A stretch of DNA of 6,260 nt, from contig JAFACY010000231.1 of the NCBI GenBank assembly GCA_023425285.1, forward strand, positions 1-6,260, given 5' to 3'. Positions 1 to 6,151 of this stretch are shown here, piece after piece. A model generated the notes under the pieces. It was not told the origin of the DNA. It did no database searches and saw only the letters and a list, made by a program, of their open reading frames with translations. Position 1 is the stretch's first letter; every line of letters starts with the position of its first letter. The position numbers and the translations under genes are program-made. The stretch comes from Bacillota bacterium (lineage in GTDB: Bacteria; Bacillota; Clostridia; Tissierellales; Sedimentibacteraceae).

Positions 1-78
1 GATACGAGCGGAATCAAATTTAACAGCAATTATGATGACGGATCTTATTCCGGCGGACTGATAAATCTAGAGAAATAA
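1..78 (+). CDS. C-terminal tail of an unidentified protein (partial)
   Basis: A reading frame is open from the first base and closes at TAA 76-78, giving 25 residues that end in GGLINLEK. The tail is rich in Ser, Gly, Asn and Asp, with no recognisable motif, so no function can be offered. It stops 39 bases before the transporter start and I see no terminator between them (only an all-AT hairpin at 74-95), so the two genes may be co-transcribed. A second forward frame is also open from base 2 to a TGA at 59-61, so the frame choice rests only on the composition looking protein-like and the position just ahead of a same-strand gene. Low confidence. Confidence 0.4.
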   Translation, partial: DTSGIKFNSNYDDGSYSGGLINLEK

Positions 79-106
79 TTTGTTTAAAAATTATTGATAA
101 TTTAAT

Positions 107-111
107 GGAGG
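107..111 (+). promoter_or_regulatory. Ribosome binding site of the TDT transporter
   Basis: GGAGG lies 6 bases before the ATG at 118, an ideal distance, and fixes the transporter start. No convincing promoter is visible in 79-117, which favours read-through from the upstream gene. Confidence 0.8.
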
Positions 112-117
112 AAAATA

Positions 118-1047
118 ATGCTTAAAAAAATTCCACTGCCGATTGCAGGCTTAGGACTCGCTGTTGCTGCTTTAGGAAACCTGATACAATCCTATAGTGC
201 GGGAGTAAGATTAGTGTTAGGCGCAGTATCAGCATGTATATTTATTGCTCTTACACTGAAAATTGTCTCAAATATAAACGGTTTCAAGGAAGAAATGAAA
301 AACCCTGTCATAGCCTCTGTTATACCGACATACTCGATGGCAGGCATGCTTTTAGCAGGCTATCTGAATCCATATGCAGCCGGACCGGCCAACGTGTTAT
401 GGTATCTGTCTGTCATAATACACATCGGCTTTATTGTATACTTCACAATAAAATTTGCAACAAAGTTTAATAAAGAAACCATTATCCCGTCATGGTTCAT
501 CGTATATGTTGGAATTGTTGTAGCATCCGTAAACGGAAAAATGTTTCAGCCTGAAATCGGTAAAATTGCTTTTTACTTCGGATTCGTTTGCTATATAGTA
601 CTTTTGATTCTTGTATTAAACAGGCTGAGAATCAGCAAGCTTCCGGAAATGATTGCACCAATACTTGCAATTATATCCGCTCCAGGATCACTCTGTGTTG
701 CAGGCTATGTAAATATTTTTGACAATAAAAATACTCTGTTTTTAATTGCACTGTTAATATTATCCCAAGTCATATACTTATATGTTCTGTCTGCACTGCC
801 AAAGATATTGAAAATAAAGTTCTATCCAAGCTATTCGGGATTGACCTTTCCTCTTGTAATATCCGCAATGGGATTGAAGCTGTCAACAGCATATTTTGCA
901 GGATTAAAGATGAATGTCTCTGTTTTGAAATATATTGTAGGATTTGAAACAATAATTGCAGTGTGTATTGTTGCATATGTATTTATAAAATACTGTCAAT
1001 TTATTGTAAATGTCACAAAAAAATCTATACCTGAATCTTCAAAATAA
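118..1047 (+). CDS. TDT / SLAC1-TehA family membrane transporter or anion channel
   Basis: A 309-residue integral membrane protein of the tellurite-resistance/dicarboxylate transporter (TDT, SLAC1/TehA/Mae1) family. Ten hydrophobic segments can be read, at about 7-25, 30-52, 64-84, 92-113, 123-140, 147-169, 177-197, 204-230, 237-260 and 268-292, the family's ten-helix plan. Prolines recur in the odd-numbered helices (P70, P124, P181, P245), as expected for the kinked pore-lining helices. The ninth helix carries TFPLVISA; its F244 sits where the gating phenylalanine lies in Haemophilus TehA and plant SLAC1, by my own alignment. Known members move malate, sulfite, nitrate or chloride, or confer tellurite resistance; the substrate here cannot be read. 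The short tail after helix ten is polar and presumably cytosolic. The gene has a good RBS and ends at a hairpin terminator. Family confidence is high, specific function low. Confidence 0.85.
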   Translation: MLKKIPLPIAGLGLAVAALGNLIQSYSAGVRLVLGAVSACIFIALTLKIVSNINGFKEEMKNPVIASVIPTYSMAGMLLAGYLNPYAAGPANVLWYLSVIIHIGFIVYFTIKFATKFNKETIIPSWFIVYVGIVVASVNGKMFQPEIGKIAFYFGFVCYIVLLILVLNRLRISKLPEMIAPILAIISAPGSLCVAGYVNIFDNKNTLFLIALLILSQVIYLYVLSALPKILKIKFYPSYSGLTFPLVISAMGLKLSTAYFAGLKMNVSVLKYIVGFETIIAVCIVAYVFIKYCQFIVNVTKKSIPESSK

Positions 1048-1050
1048 TTC

Positions 1051-1086
1051 AAAAATCCGGTTTGCTTGATGAAGCCGGATTTTTTT
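1051..1086. terminator. Bidirectional intrinsic terminator
   Basis: AAAAATCCGG (1051-1060) pairs with CCGGATTTTT (1075-1084), a 10-bp stem with a 14-base loop, followed by T residues to 1086. It begins 4 bases after the transporter stop and lies 10 bases past the glycosylase stop on the other strand, where the stem's A-run reads as a T-run. It therefore probably ends both converging transcripts. Confidence 0.8.
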
Positions 1087-1095
1087 ATTTTCATT

Positions 1096-1659
1096 TTATG
1101 ATATTTCTTTTATTTCCTTAAGCTTTGCGGCAATGCTTTTGAAATCCGCCCATGCATCCTTTTTTGCGGATTCATTTCTCAGCAGATAGGATGGATGGTA
1201 TGTGGGCATGAAATAAATGTCACCCTTTTTTACAAATTGTCCTCTTTGTCTGCTGATGCTCAAGTCCGGATTTATGAGGTTTTTAGCAGCTACTGCACCG
1301 AGACATACTATAATCTCAGGCTTAATAAGCTTAACCTGCCACCTTAAATAATCTAAACATGCATTGCTTTCATCCTCAAAGGGATTCCTGTTTTCAGGCG
1401 GTCTGCACTTCACCACATTGGCTATGTAGACATCACTTCGTTTAAGCTCTATGGCTTCAATCATCTTGTCAAGGAGCTGCCCCGCTTTACCGACAAAGGG
1501 TCTCCCCTGAACATCCTCGTTATATCCGGGACCTTCTCCAACAAACATGATGTCAGCATTCTCGTTTCCTTCTCCGAACACCACGTTTGTCCTTGTTTCG
1601 GACAATCTGCATTTATGACAGCCATAGCAAAATCTCCTGAGCTCATCAATTGTATACAT
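1096..1659 (-). CDS. Family 4 (iron-sulfur) uracil-DNA glycosylase
   Basis: A 187-residue cytosolic DNA-repair enzyme that excises uracil arising from cytosine deamination or dUMP misincorporation, the first step of base-excision repair. It has the family-4 layout. An N-terminal CHKC pair (C14, C17) and two later cysteines, C85 in VKCRPPENRNP and C101 in ACLDYL, are the expected ligands of the 4Fe-4S cluster. Motif 1 GEGPG is at 41-45, the QGRPFVGKAGQLLD block at 51-64, and the C-terminal motif HPSYLLR at 155-161. Length is normal for this family, known from Thermus and Archaeoglobus and also annotated as SPO1 DNA-polymerase-related. The ATG is preceded by GAGG 7 bases away, and this RBS overlaps the msrA stop codon (only 9 bases separate the genes), so it is probably translated from the msrA transcript. 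No key residue is missing. Confidence 0.92.
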   Translation of the reverse strand: MYTIDELRRFCYGCHKCRLSETRTNVVFGEGNENADIMFVGEGPGYNEDVQGRPFVGKAGQLLDKMIEAIELKRSDVYIANVVKCRPPENRNPFEDESNACLDYLRWQVKLIKPEIIVCLGAVAAKNLINPDLSISRQRGQFVKKGDIYFMPTYHPSYLLRNESAKKDAWADFKSIAAKLKEIKEIS

Positions 1660-1668
1660 ACAGCACCT

Positions 1669-2145
1669 CTACAGGCTTAAATCAATGTGGCAGTAGCCAT
1701 TCGGATTCTTTTCCAGATATTTTTGATGATATTCTTCTGCTGCATAAAAGTTTTTTACAGGCATCACTTCGGTAACTATAGTCTTGTCATGCTTCAGAGC
1801 TTCATTGTTGAAGGATTCATTTATTATCTTCAAATCATCTTCGTTCACATAGTATATTCCTGTTCTGTACTGTGTTCCGATATCTCCTCCCTGTCTGTTC
1901 AACAATGTGGGATCAATAACCTTCCAGAAGTACTCCAATATTTCTCTTAGGGTTATTTCTTTTTCATCATATTTTATATAAACAGCTTCCGCAAAACCGG
2001 TTGTATTGGTACACACCTGCTCATATGTGGGATTTTTTATATTACCGTTTGCATATCCCACAACTGTTTCCTTAACACCCTTGCGCAAGTCAAAATATGC
2101 CTGCATGCCCCAGAAGCATCCGCCTGCCAAATAAATTTCTTTCAA
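1669..2145 (-). CDS. msrA: Peptide methionine (S)-S-oxide reductase MsrA
   Basis: Reduces the S-epimer of methionine sulfoxide in proteins and free methionine, using thioredoxin-type reductant. It contains the diagnostic GGCFWG with catalytic Cys10, the GFAEAV stretch with an active-site Glu (E53), the signature DPT..NRQGGDIGTQYR, and a C-terminal NPNGYCHI whose Cys152 is the likely resolving cysteine. No MsrB domain is fused. An in-frame ATG at 2190 would give 173 residues. I prefer TTG at 2145 (158 residues, starting MKEIYLAGGCFWG). AAGGAG lies 9 bases before the TTG, no RBS precedes the ATG, the TTG start matches the usual N-terminus of the family, and a good promoter overlaps the ATG itself. 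It is the first gene of a two-gene unit with the glycosylase. Confidence 0.92.
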   Translation of the reverse strand: MKEIYLAGGCFWGMQAYFDLRKGVKETVVGYANGNIKNPTYEQVCTNTTGFAEAVYIKYDEKEITLREILEYFWKVIDPTLLNRQGGDIGTQYRTGIYYVNEDDLKIINESFNNEALKHDKTIVTEVMPVKNFYAAEEYHQKYLEKNPNGYCHIDLSL

Positions 2146-2154
2146 TATTATCAA

Positions 2155-2160
2155 CTCCTT
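2155..2160 (-). promoter_or_regulatory. Ribosome binding site deciding the msrA TTG start
   Basis: AAGGAG on the minus strand, 9 bases before TTG 2145. It lies inside the longer frame that begins at ATG 2190, which itself has no purine-rich site in front. This is the main reason for choosing the shorter protein. Confidence 0.75.
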
Positions 2161-2179
2161 GTTTGATTTCATTATATTT

Positions 2180-2208
2180 ATTATACCCATATTTTATACT
2201 AATCTCAA
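2180..2208 (-). promoter_or_regulatory. Sigma-A type promoter of the msrA-glycosylase unit
   Basis: Minus strand: -35 TTGAGA (2208-2203), a 17-base spacer, and a perfect -10 TATAAT (2185-2180). Transcription should begin near 2173, giving a leader of about 28 bases that carries the AAGGAG site. The in-frame ATG at 2190 falls inside the spacer and would not be in this transcript. The promoter lies downstream of the xpt terminator, so the unit is probably independent of xpt. Confidence 0.7.
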
Positions 2209-2230
2209 TATTATTAATAAAATATGATTA

Positions 2231-2266
2231 AAACAAAAGCAAGGTCAGAAATACCTTCCTTGCTTT
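2231..2266 (-). terminator. Intrinsic terminator after xpt
   Basis: AAAGCAAGG (2236-2244) pairs with CCTTGCTTT (2258-2266), a perfect 9-bp stem with a 13-base loop. It lies 8 bases past the xpt stop. On the minus strand it is followed by TGTTTTAA, a broken but T-rich tail. It separates xpt from the msrA promoter. Confidence 0.7.
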
Positions 2267-2274
2267 GTTTGTTT

Positions 2275-2844
2275 TTATTTAAAAGTTATTTTACCCTCTT
2301 TCATTTCTTCTATAATTGCAAGACTTTTTAAGTTATAGCCTTTGCTTCTCAGGTAATTCCCACCGTTCTGGAAGCCCTTTTCGATTGCGATGCCGATACC
2401 CTCCACAGAAGCACCTGCCTGTTCGGATAATTCTATCAGAGCTTTCATCGCATTTCCTTCTGCTAAAAAATCATCTATAATGAGAAGCCTGTCATTTTCA
2501 TTCAGATATTTTTTGCTTATCATTATATTGTATTCCTTATTTTTAGTGTAGGATACAACTTTTCCCTTGTAAACATCCTTATCCAGGTTCAGACTTTCTG
2601 ATTTTTTGGCAAATACAACGGGAACCTTGAAATGCAGCGCCGCCATTGCGGCAATAGCTATACCGCTGACCTCAATTGTCAGGATTTTAGTTATGTTCTT
2701 ATCTTTAAAAAGTTTATAAATTTCTTCTCCCATTTCATAAAGAAATTCAACGTCAAGCTGATGGTTTAAAAAGTTATCAACCTTCAGTATGTTACCCTCT
2801 TTTATTTCTCCACGCTCAATTATAATTTTCTTTAACTTGTCCAT
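2275..2844 (-). CDS. xpt: Xanthine phosphoribosyltransferase
   Basis: Cytosolic purine-salvage enzyme: xanthine + PRPP gives XMP + pyrophosphate, feeding GMP synthesis. The 189-residue protein closely resembles Bacillus subtilis Xpt (194 residues) as I recall it. It shares KVDNFLNHQLD at 21-31, TIEVSGIA at 56-63, VPVVFAKK at 74-81, the PRPP-binding loop LLIIDDFLAEGNA at 120-132, and QAGASVEGIGIAIEKGFQ at 142-159. The C-terminus is a few residues shorter than in Bacillus. The ATG follows AAAAGGA by about 6 bases. The upstream gap of 86 bases holds no purine riboswitch; only weak promoter-like matches are seen there (TTGCTT 2907-2902 with TAACAT 2884-2879, spacing 17). It has no terminator either, so transcription may also come from the thioredoxin-like gene. 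pbuX, its partner in Bacillus, is not in the window. Confidence 0.93.
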   Translation of the reverse strand: MDKLKKIIIERGEIKEGNILKVDNFLNHQLDVEFLYEMGEEIYKLFKDKNITKILTIEVSGIAIAAMAALHFKVPVVFAKKSESLNLDKDVYKGKVVSYTKNKEYNIMISKKYLNENDRLLIIDDFLAEGNAMKALIELSEQAGASVEGIGIAIEKGFQNGGNYLRSKGYNLKSLAIIEEMKEGKITFK

Positions 2845-2930
2845 GGCTTTCCTTTTAACTATGTAAGATTAGTACAATATGTTATCAAATACGCAAATAA
2901 AAAGCAATATAATAAATCAGGAATTCAATA

Positions 2931-3263
2931 TTAATTAATTTCGTAAAATAATTTATAATATCTCGAAATTTCATGCTCCAAAATTTTCATATCGATAATT
3001 CTTGCTTTTCTGATTGTTTCCTTTCCCTGTATGTACAAAATAATAACCGGCACTGCAAATACACTGTAGCTTGCTGACAGCTCCACGGAATTTTCGGTTT
3101 CTATTGACGCGCCGCATATTTCTGGATATTTCTCAAGCAATCTTTCAATCTTTGGCTTCATCGCATGGCATACACCGCACGAGCTGCTTCCGAAGTATAC
3201 TAAAAGCATGTCATTTTCATTAATTAATTTGTTCAGCTCTTCATTTGTTTTTACATCGTCCAT
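2931..3263 (-). CDS. Thioredoxin-like protein with CGVC active site
   Basis: A 110-residue thioredoxin-fold protein with no signal peptide, so presumably cytosolic. The redox motif is C29-G-V-C32 within SSSCGVCHAMKPK, after the strand MLLVYFG (19-25). The cis-proline is P72 in FAVPVIILYIQG, followed by the last strands and a C-terminal helix. This order (strand, CxxC, helix, cis-Pro strand) is the thioredoxin core at normal length. CGVC differs from the classical CGPC, so its redox potential and partners may differ; it need not be the general thioredoxin. C50 is an extra, non-motif cysteine. AGAGGT sits 5 bases before the ATG. It is divergent from the CoA-disulfide-reductase-like gene and lies 86 bases ahead of xpt without a visible terminator. 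It might reduce persulfide or disulfide products of the divergent enzyme, or recycle MsrA; both are inference. Confidence 0.85.
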   Translation of the reverse strand: MDDVKTNEELNKLINENDMLLVYFGSSSCGVCHAMKPKIERLLEKYPEICGASIETENSVELSASYSVFAVPVIILYIQGKETIRKARIIDMKILEHEISRYYKLFYEIN

Positions 3264-3411
3264 AAATTACCTCTTTATTTATTAATCACATATTAACACA
3301 TCTGATTTAATAAAACTATATGAAACTTTGTTATAAATTTTACTTGAATTTTATATCTCAATATGCTAATATTTGAATATAATGATATTATTAAATTTTT
3401 AGGGGGCTTTT
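3264..3411. promoter_or_regulatory. Divergent control region, thioredoxin-like / sulfur flavoprotein
   Basis: 148 bases between two divergent starts, very AT-rich. It holds the rightward promoter described separately, an imperfect tandem direct repeat (ATTAATCACAT 3281-3291, ATTAACACAT 3292-3301) just ahead of the leftward RBS, and an isolated leftward -10-like TATAGT (3320-3315) without a good -35. No riboswitch or recognised operator is seen. Confidence 0.5.
3344..3372 (+). promoter_or_regulatory. Promoter of the multidomain sulfur flavoprotein
   Basis: -35 TTGAAT (3344-3349), a 17-base spacer, and -10 TAATAT (3367-3372) preceded by TGC, an extended -10 element. A start near 3379 would give a leader of about 33 bases with the RBS AGGGGG at 3401-3406, 5 bases before the ATG. 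A second -10 candidate, TATAAT at 3378-3383, has no good -35. Confidence 0.5.
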
Positions 3412-5886
3412 ATGAGCAAAAAAATAGTTATTATAGGCGGTGTTGCCGGAGGTGCAAGCACGGCGGCAAGACTGAGAAGACTGGATGAAACATCGGAAAT
3501 CATAATGCTTGAAAGAGGTTCGTACATTTCCTATGCAAACTGCGGCTTACCATACCACATAGGAGATGTGATAAAGGAAAGATCATCACTGCTGTTGCAA
3601 ACACCTGAAGCAATGTCAAAAAAATACAATGTGGATGTTCGTGTGGATTCCGAGGTTGTTAAAATTGACAAAGAAAACAAAAATGTCGAGATTAAAAAGG
3701 TTAAAACGGGAGAAATATACAAGGAAGACTACGATGTACTGGTTATATCAACAGGCTCAACTCCGTTGAAACCACCCATCGAGGGAATAAATTCGCCAAA
3801 TATTTTTACTCTATGGACTGTTCCGGATACTGATGAAATCAAAGGCTTCATAAATGAGAAGCATCCGAAAAACGCCGTTGTAATCGGAGGAGGCTTCATA
3901 GGTCTTGAGGTTGCGGAAAATCTGCACCTTGCAGGCATAAATGTCACCGTGGCTGAAGCCATGGATCAGGTTATGGCTCCCATAGACTATGAGATGGCAA
4001 GACTTGTGCAGGACAACATGGTGATGAACGGAGTAAATCTGATTTTGGGTGACGGCGTATCAAAATTCAGCAGCGAAAGCGGCATGGTCACAATTACTCT
4101 GGCAAGCGGAAGAACCCTGGAAGCAGACATGGTGATTTTGTCAATAGGTGTAAGGCCAAACAGCCAGCTGGCAAAGGATGCGGGGCTTGAGCTGAACCAA
4201 AGAGGCGGAGTTGTCGTAGATAAATATTTGAAAACCTCAGATCCTGATATTTATGCTCTCGGTGATGTAATAGAGGTTGAAGATTTCATAAACAAGGGCA
4301 GGGCAATGATTGCTCTGGCAGGTCCTGCCAACAAGCAGGGAAGGATATGCGCAAACAACATTTACGGAGCAGACGAGGAATACAAGGGAACCATGGGTAC
4401 ATCTGTTGCAAAGGTGTTTGACCTGACGGTTGCTTCTACTGGAGCCAATGAAAAAACTCTCAACAGAATGGGAATGGTTGAAGGGAAGGATTACTATACT
4501 GCAACCATATCACAAAAATCTCATGCAGGATACTATCCCGGCAGCTCAGAACTGATACTCAAGATGGTTTTTTCTGTTGACGGCAAAAAGATATACGGTG
4601 CACAAATTGTAGGCGAGGACGGAGCCGACAAAAGGATAGATACAATTGCAACAACAATTCGTTTAGGCGGAAGCATCTATGACTTAAAGGAGCTTGAGCT
4701 TGCTTATGCACCACCTTATTCATCTGCCAAGGACCCTGTAAACATGTTGGGCTTTGTTGCTGAAAATATTATTGAGGGCAAAATAAAATTCAGCAGATGG
4801 AACGACGCAGAACCATCAAAGCCAAGTGATTACACCATACTTGATATACGTGAAAAGGAAGAGCTCATGGTTTTTGAAATACCGGGAGCAGTCAACATTC
4901 CGTTGGGAGATTTGAGAAGCAGAATTGATGAGTTAAATAAGGATGATAAAATAATCATATTCTGCGCAGTGGGTGTTCGTTCCTACAATGCCGCAAGAGC
5001 ACTGGCGGAAAACGGATTTGACAATGTATATGTATATCCTGCGGGAACAAGCTTTTACAAGAGTGTTTATTACGATTATTTCAATAATTCCGATGAAAAA
5101 AAAAGCCCTGATGACAAATCAGCAAATGATGAAATAAAAGCATCCATACAGGTTGACTGCAGTGGACTTCAATGCCCCGGTCCCATAATGAAGGTTTATG
5201 AAACCATAAATAAAATCAATGATGGTGACATAATAAAGGTTTCCGCAACTGACTCGGGCTTTTCAAGAGATGTGGAGGCATGGTGCAGGAGAACCGGAAA
5301 CACATTTTTAAAGATGGAAAAGGACGGCAGAAACAACATTGTATATCTGAAAAAGGGTACGTCTGAAAGTAAAGCAGACATACTTCTGCAAAAGCCCTCA
5401 ATGTTAAAGCCCGCAAATGACGGCAAGACAATTATTGTATTCAGCGGTGATCTGGATAAGGTTCTGGCTTCATTTGTTATTGCCAACGGTGCTGCCGCAA
5501 TGGGAAGACCGGTCACAATGTTCTTCACATTCTGGGGATTGAATGCTCTGAGAAAAGCAGAAAAGCAAAATATTAAAAAACCTTTCATAGATGCCATGTT
5601 CGGTAAAATGATGCCGCAGGGCGTAAGCAAGTTAAAGCTGTCCAAAATGAACATGGGAGGAATGGGAACCGCCATGATGAGAAAGGTAATGAAGGATAAA
5701 AACATAGATTCTCTTGAGGATTTAGTTAAAAAAGCAATGAATAACGGTGTTAAAATGATTGCCTGCACCATGTCCATGGATGTAATGGGAATCACCGAAG
5801 AGGAACTGATTGACGGAGTTGAATTTGCAGGAGTCGGCACATACTTAGGTGACGCTGAAGAATCCAACGTAAACCTGTTTATTTAA
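3412..5886 (+). CDS. CoA-disulfide/polysulfide reductase fused to rhodanese, TusA and DsrE modules
   Basis: An 824-residue cytosolic protein with four modules. Residues 1-455 are an FAD/NAD(P)H disulfide oxidoreductase of the CoA-disulfide reductase class. It has the FAD motif GGVAGGASTAAR (9-20), redox Cys44 in YANCGLPYHIG, NAD(P) motif VVIGGGFIGLE (156-166), FAD motif DIYALGD (279-285) and the dimer-domain signature YAPPYSSAKDPVNM (432-445). Residues about 456-552 are a rhodanese domain, active loop C518-AVGVR. After a charged linker (about 557-577), residues 578-650 are TusA-like with CPGP (C588; also C583, C625). Residues 670-824 match the DsrE/DrsE2 type, with Met-rich 729-760 and ACTMSMDVMG (C785). 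CoADR-rhodanese proteins such as Shewanella Npsr reduce persulfides or polysulfides with NAD(P)H. The extra modules suggest sulfur passed between cysteines on one chain (inference). The frame is unbroken and all expected cysteines are present. Roles in NADH oxidation or selenium handling are not excluded. Confidence 0.9.
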   Translation: MSKKIVIIGGVAGGASTAARLRRLDETSEIIMLERGSYISYANCGLPYHIGDVIKERSSLLLQTPEAMSKKYNVDVRVDSEVVKIDKENKNVEIKKVKTGEIYKEDYDVLVISTGSTPLKPPIEGINSPNIFTLWTVPDTDEIKGFINEKHPKNAVVIGGGFIGLEVAENLHLAGINVTVAEAMDQVMAPIDYEMARLVQDNMVMNGVNLILGDGVSKFSSESGMVTITLASGRTLEADMVILSIGVRPNSQLAKDAGLELNQRGGVVVDKYLKTSDPDIYALGDVIEVEDFINKGRAMIALAGPANKQGRICANNIYGADEEYKGTMGTSVAKVFDLTVASTGANEKTLNRMGMVEGKDYYTATISQKSHAGYYPGSSELILKMVFSVDGKKIYGAQIVGEDGADKRIDTIATTIRLGGSIYDLKELELAYAPPYSSAKDPVNMLGFVAENIIEGKIKFSRWNDAEPSKPSDYTILDIREKEELMVFEIPGAVNIPLGDLRSRIDELNKDDKIIIFCAVGVRSYNAARALAENGFDNVYVYPAGTSFYKSVYYDYFNNSDEKKSPDDKSANDEIKASIQVDCSGLQCPGPIMKVYETINKINDGDIIKVSATDSGFSRDVEAWCRRTGNTFLKMEKDGRNNIVYLKKGTSESKADILLQKPSMLKPANDGKTIIVFSGDLDKVLASFVIANGAAAMGRPVTMFFTFWGLNALRKAEKQNIKKPFIDAMFGKMMPQGVSKLKLSKMNMGGMGTAMMRKVMKDKNIDSLEDLVKKAMNNGVKMIACTMSMDVMGITEEELIDGVEFAGVGTYLGDAEESNVNLFI

Positions 5887-5900
5887 TAATTGTAAAATAC

Positions 5901-5939
5901 AAGGGCTGTATCACAGATTTTCTGAAAGATACAGCCCTT
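5901..5939. terminator. Convergent bidirectional terminator
   Basis: AAGGGCTGTATC (5901-5912) pairs perfectly with GATACAGCCCTT (5928-5939), a 12-bp stem with a 15-base loop. It fills the 59-base gap between two convergent genes. T-tracts are short on both sides (ATAAATTT rightward, GTATTTTA leftward), but the stem is the strongest in the window and is well placed to end both transcripts. Confidence 0.8.
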
Positions 5940-5945
5940 ATAAAT

Positions 5946-6128
5946 TTAGAAGCCTGTTGTTATAATTTTTATAATAATACCGATGGTCATAACTGCCCCG
6001 ACAGCAATAAATGTACCGTATATTTTCACGGAGCTTTTATCCCGTTCTTTTCCCAGGTAATATACACCTGTTCCAATCAATAAAATTCCGACTAATAATC
6101 CTAAGATAGTGAAAATTAATGAGCTCAT
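5946..6128 (-). CDS. Small two-helix membrane protein of unknown function
   Basis: I do not recognise this 60-residue protein. It has two hydrophobic segments, about 4-25 (LIFTILGLLVGILLIGTGVY) and 37-58. They are joined by a short charged loop (GKERDKSSVK); by the positive-inside rule the loop should be cytosolic and both ends outside. There is no cysteine and no enzymatic motif. An in-frame ATG at 6164 would add 12 residues (MYLKYIIRGEYK) and has a weak AAGG in front. I chose ATG 6128 because AGGAG (6141-6137) lies 8 bases before it, because the first helix then begins almost at once, and because a -10-like element lies within the longer frame. It stands alone, convergent with the sulfur flavoprotein and separated from it by a terminator, so context gives no function. 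It could be a toxin-like, assembly or stress peptide; none is supported. Confidence 0.6.
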   Translation of the reverse strand: MSSLIFTILGLLVGILLIGTGVYYLGKERDKSSVKIYGTFIAVGAVMTIGIIIKIITTGF

Positions 6129-6151
6129 TTTATATTCTCCTCGTATAATAT

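Noticed and set aside
74..95. Hairpin AATAATTT / AAATTATT after the first stop codon
   Set aside because: The stem is entirely A-T and overlaps the stop codon, too weak for an intrinsic terminator and expected by chance in this composition.
1687..1950. An 87-codon plus-strand frame over msrA
   Set aside because: It is antisense to conserved MsrA motifs and has no supporting domain; the hydrophobic run is a shadow of the opposite strand.
2146..2190. N-terminal extension of MsrA from ATG 2190
   Set aside because: No RBS precedes the ATG and it lies inside the promoter spacer; the internal AAGGAG and TTG explain translation better.
3328..3345. Rex-like site TTGTTATAAATTTTACTT in the divergent region
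   Set aside because: Only the TTGTTA half fits the clostridial consensus TTGTTAA-N4-TTAACAA; the second half lacks TTAACAA.
5196..5867. A 223-codon open frame on the minus strand opposite the end of the flavoprotein gene
   Set aside because: It lies wholly antisense to the TusA and DsrE modules, whose motifs are clear on the plus strand. The antisense translation is Ser/Pro/Leu-rich shadow sequence with no motif.
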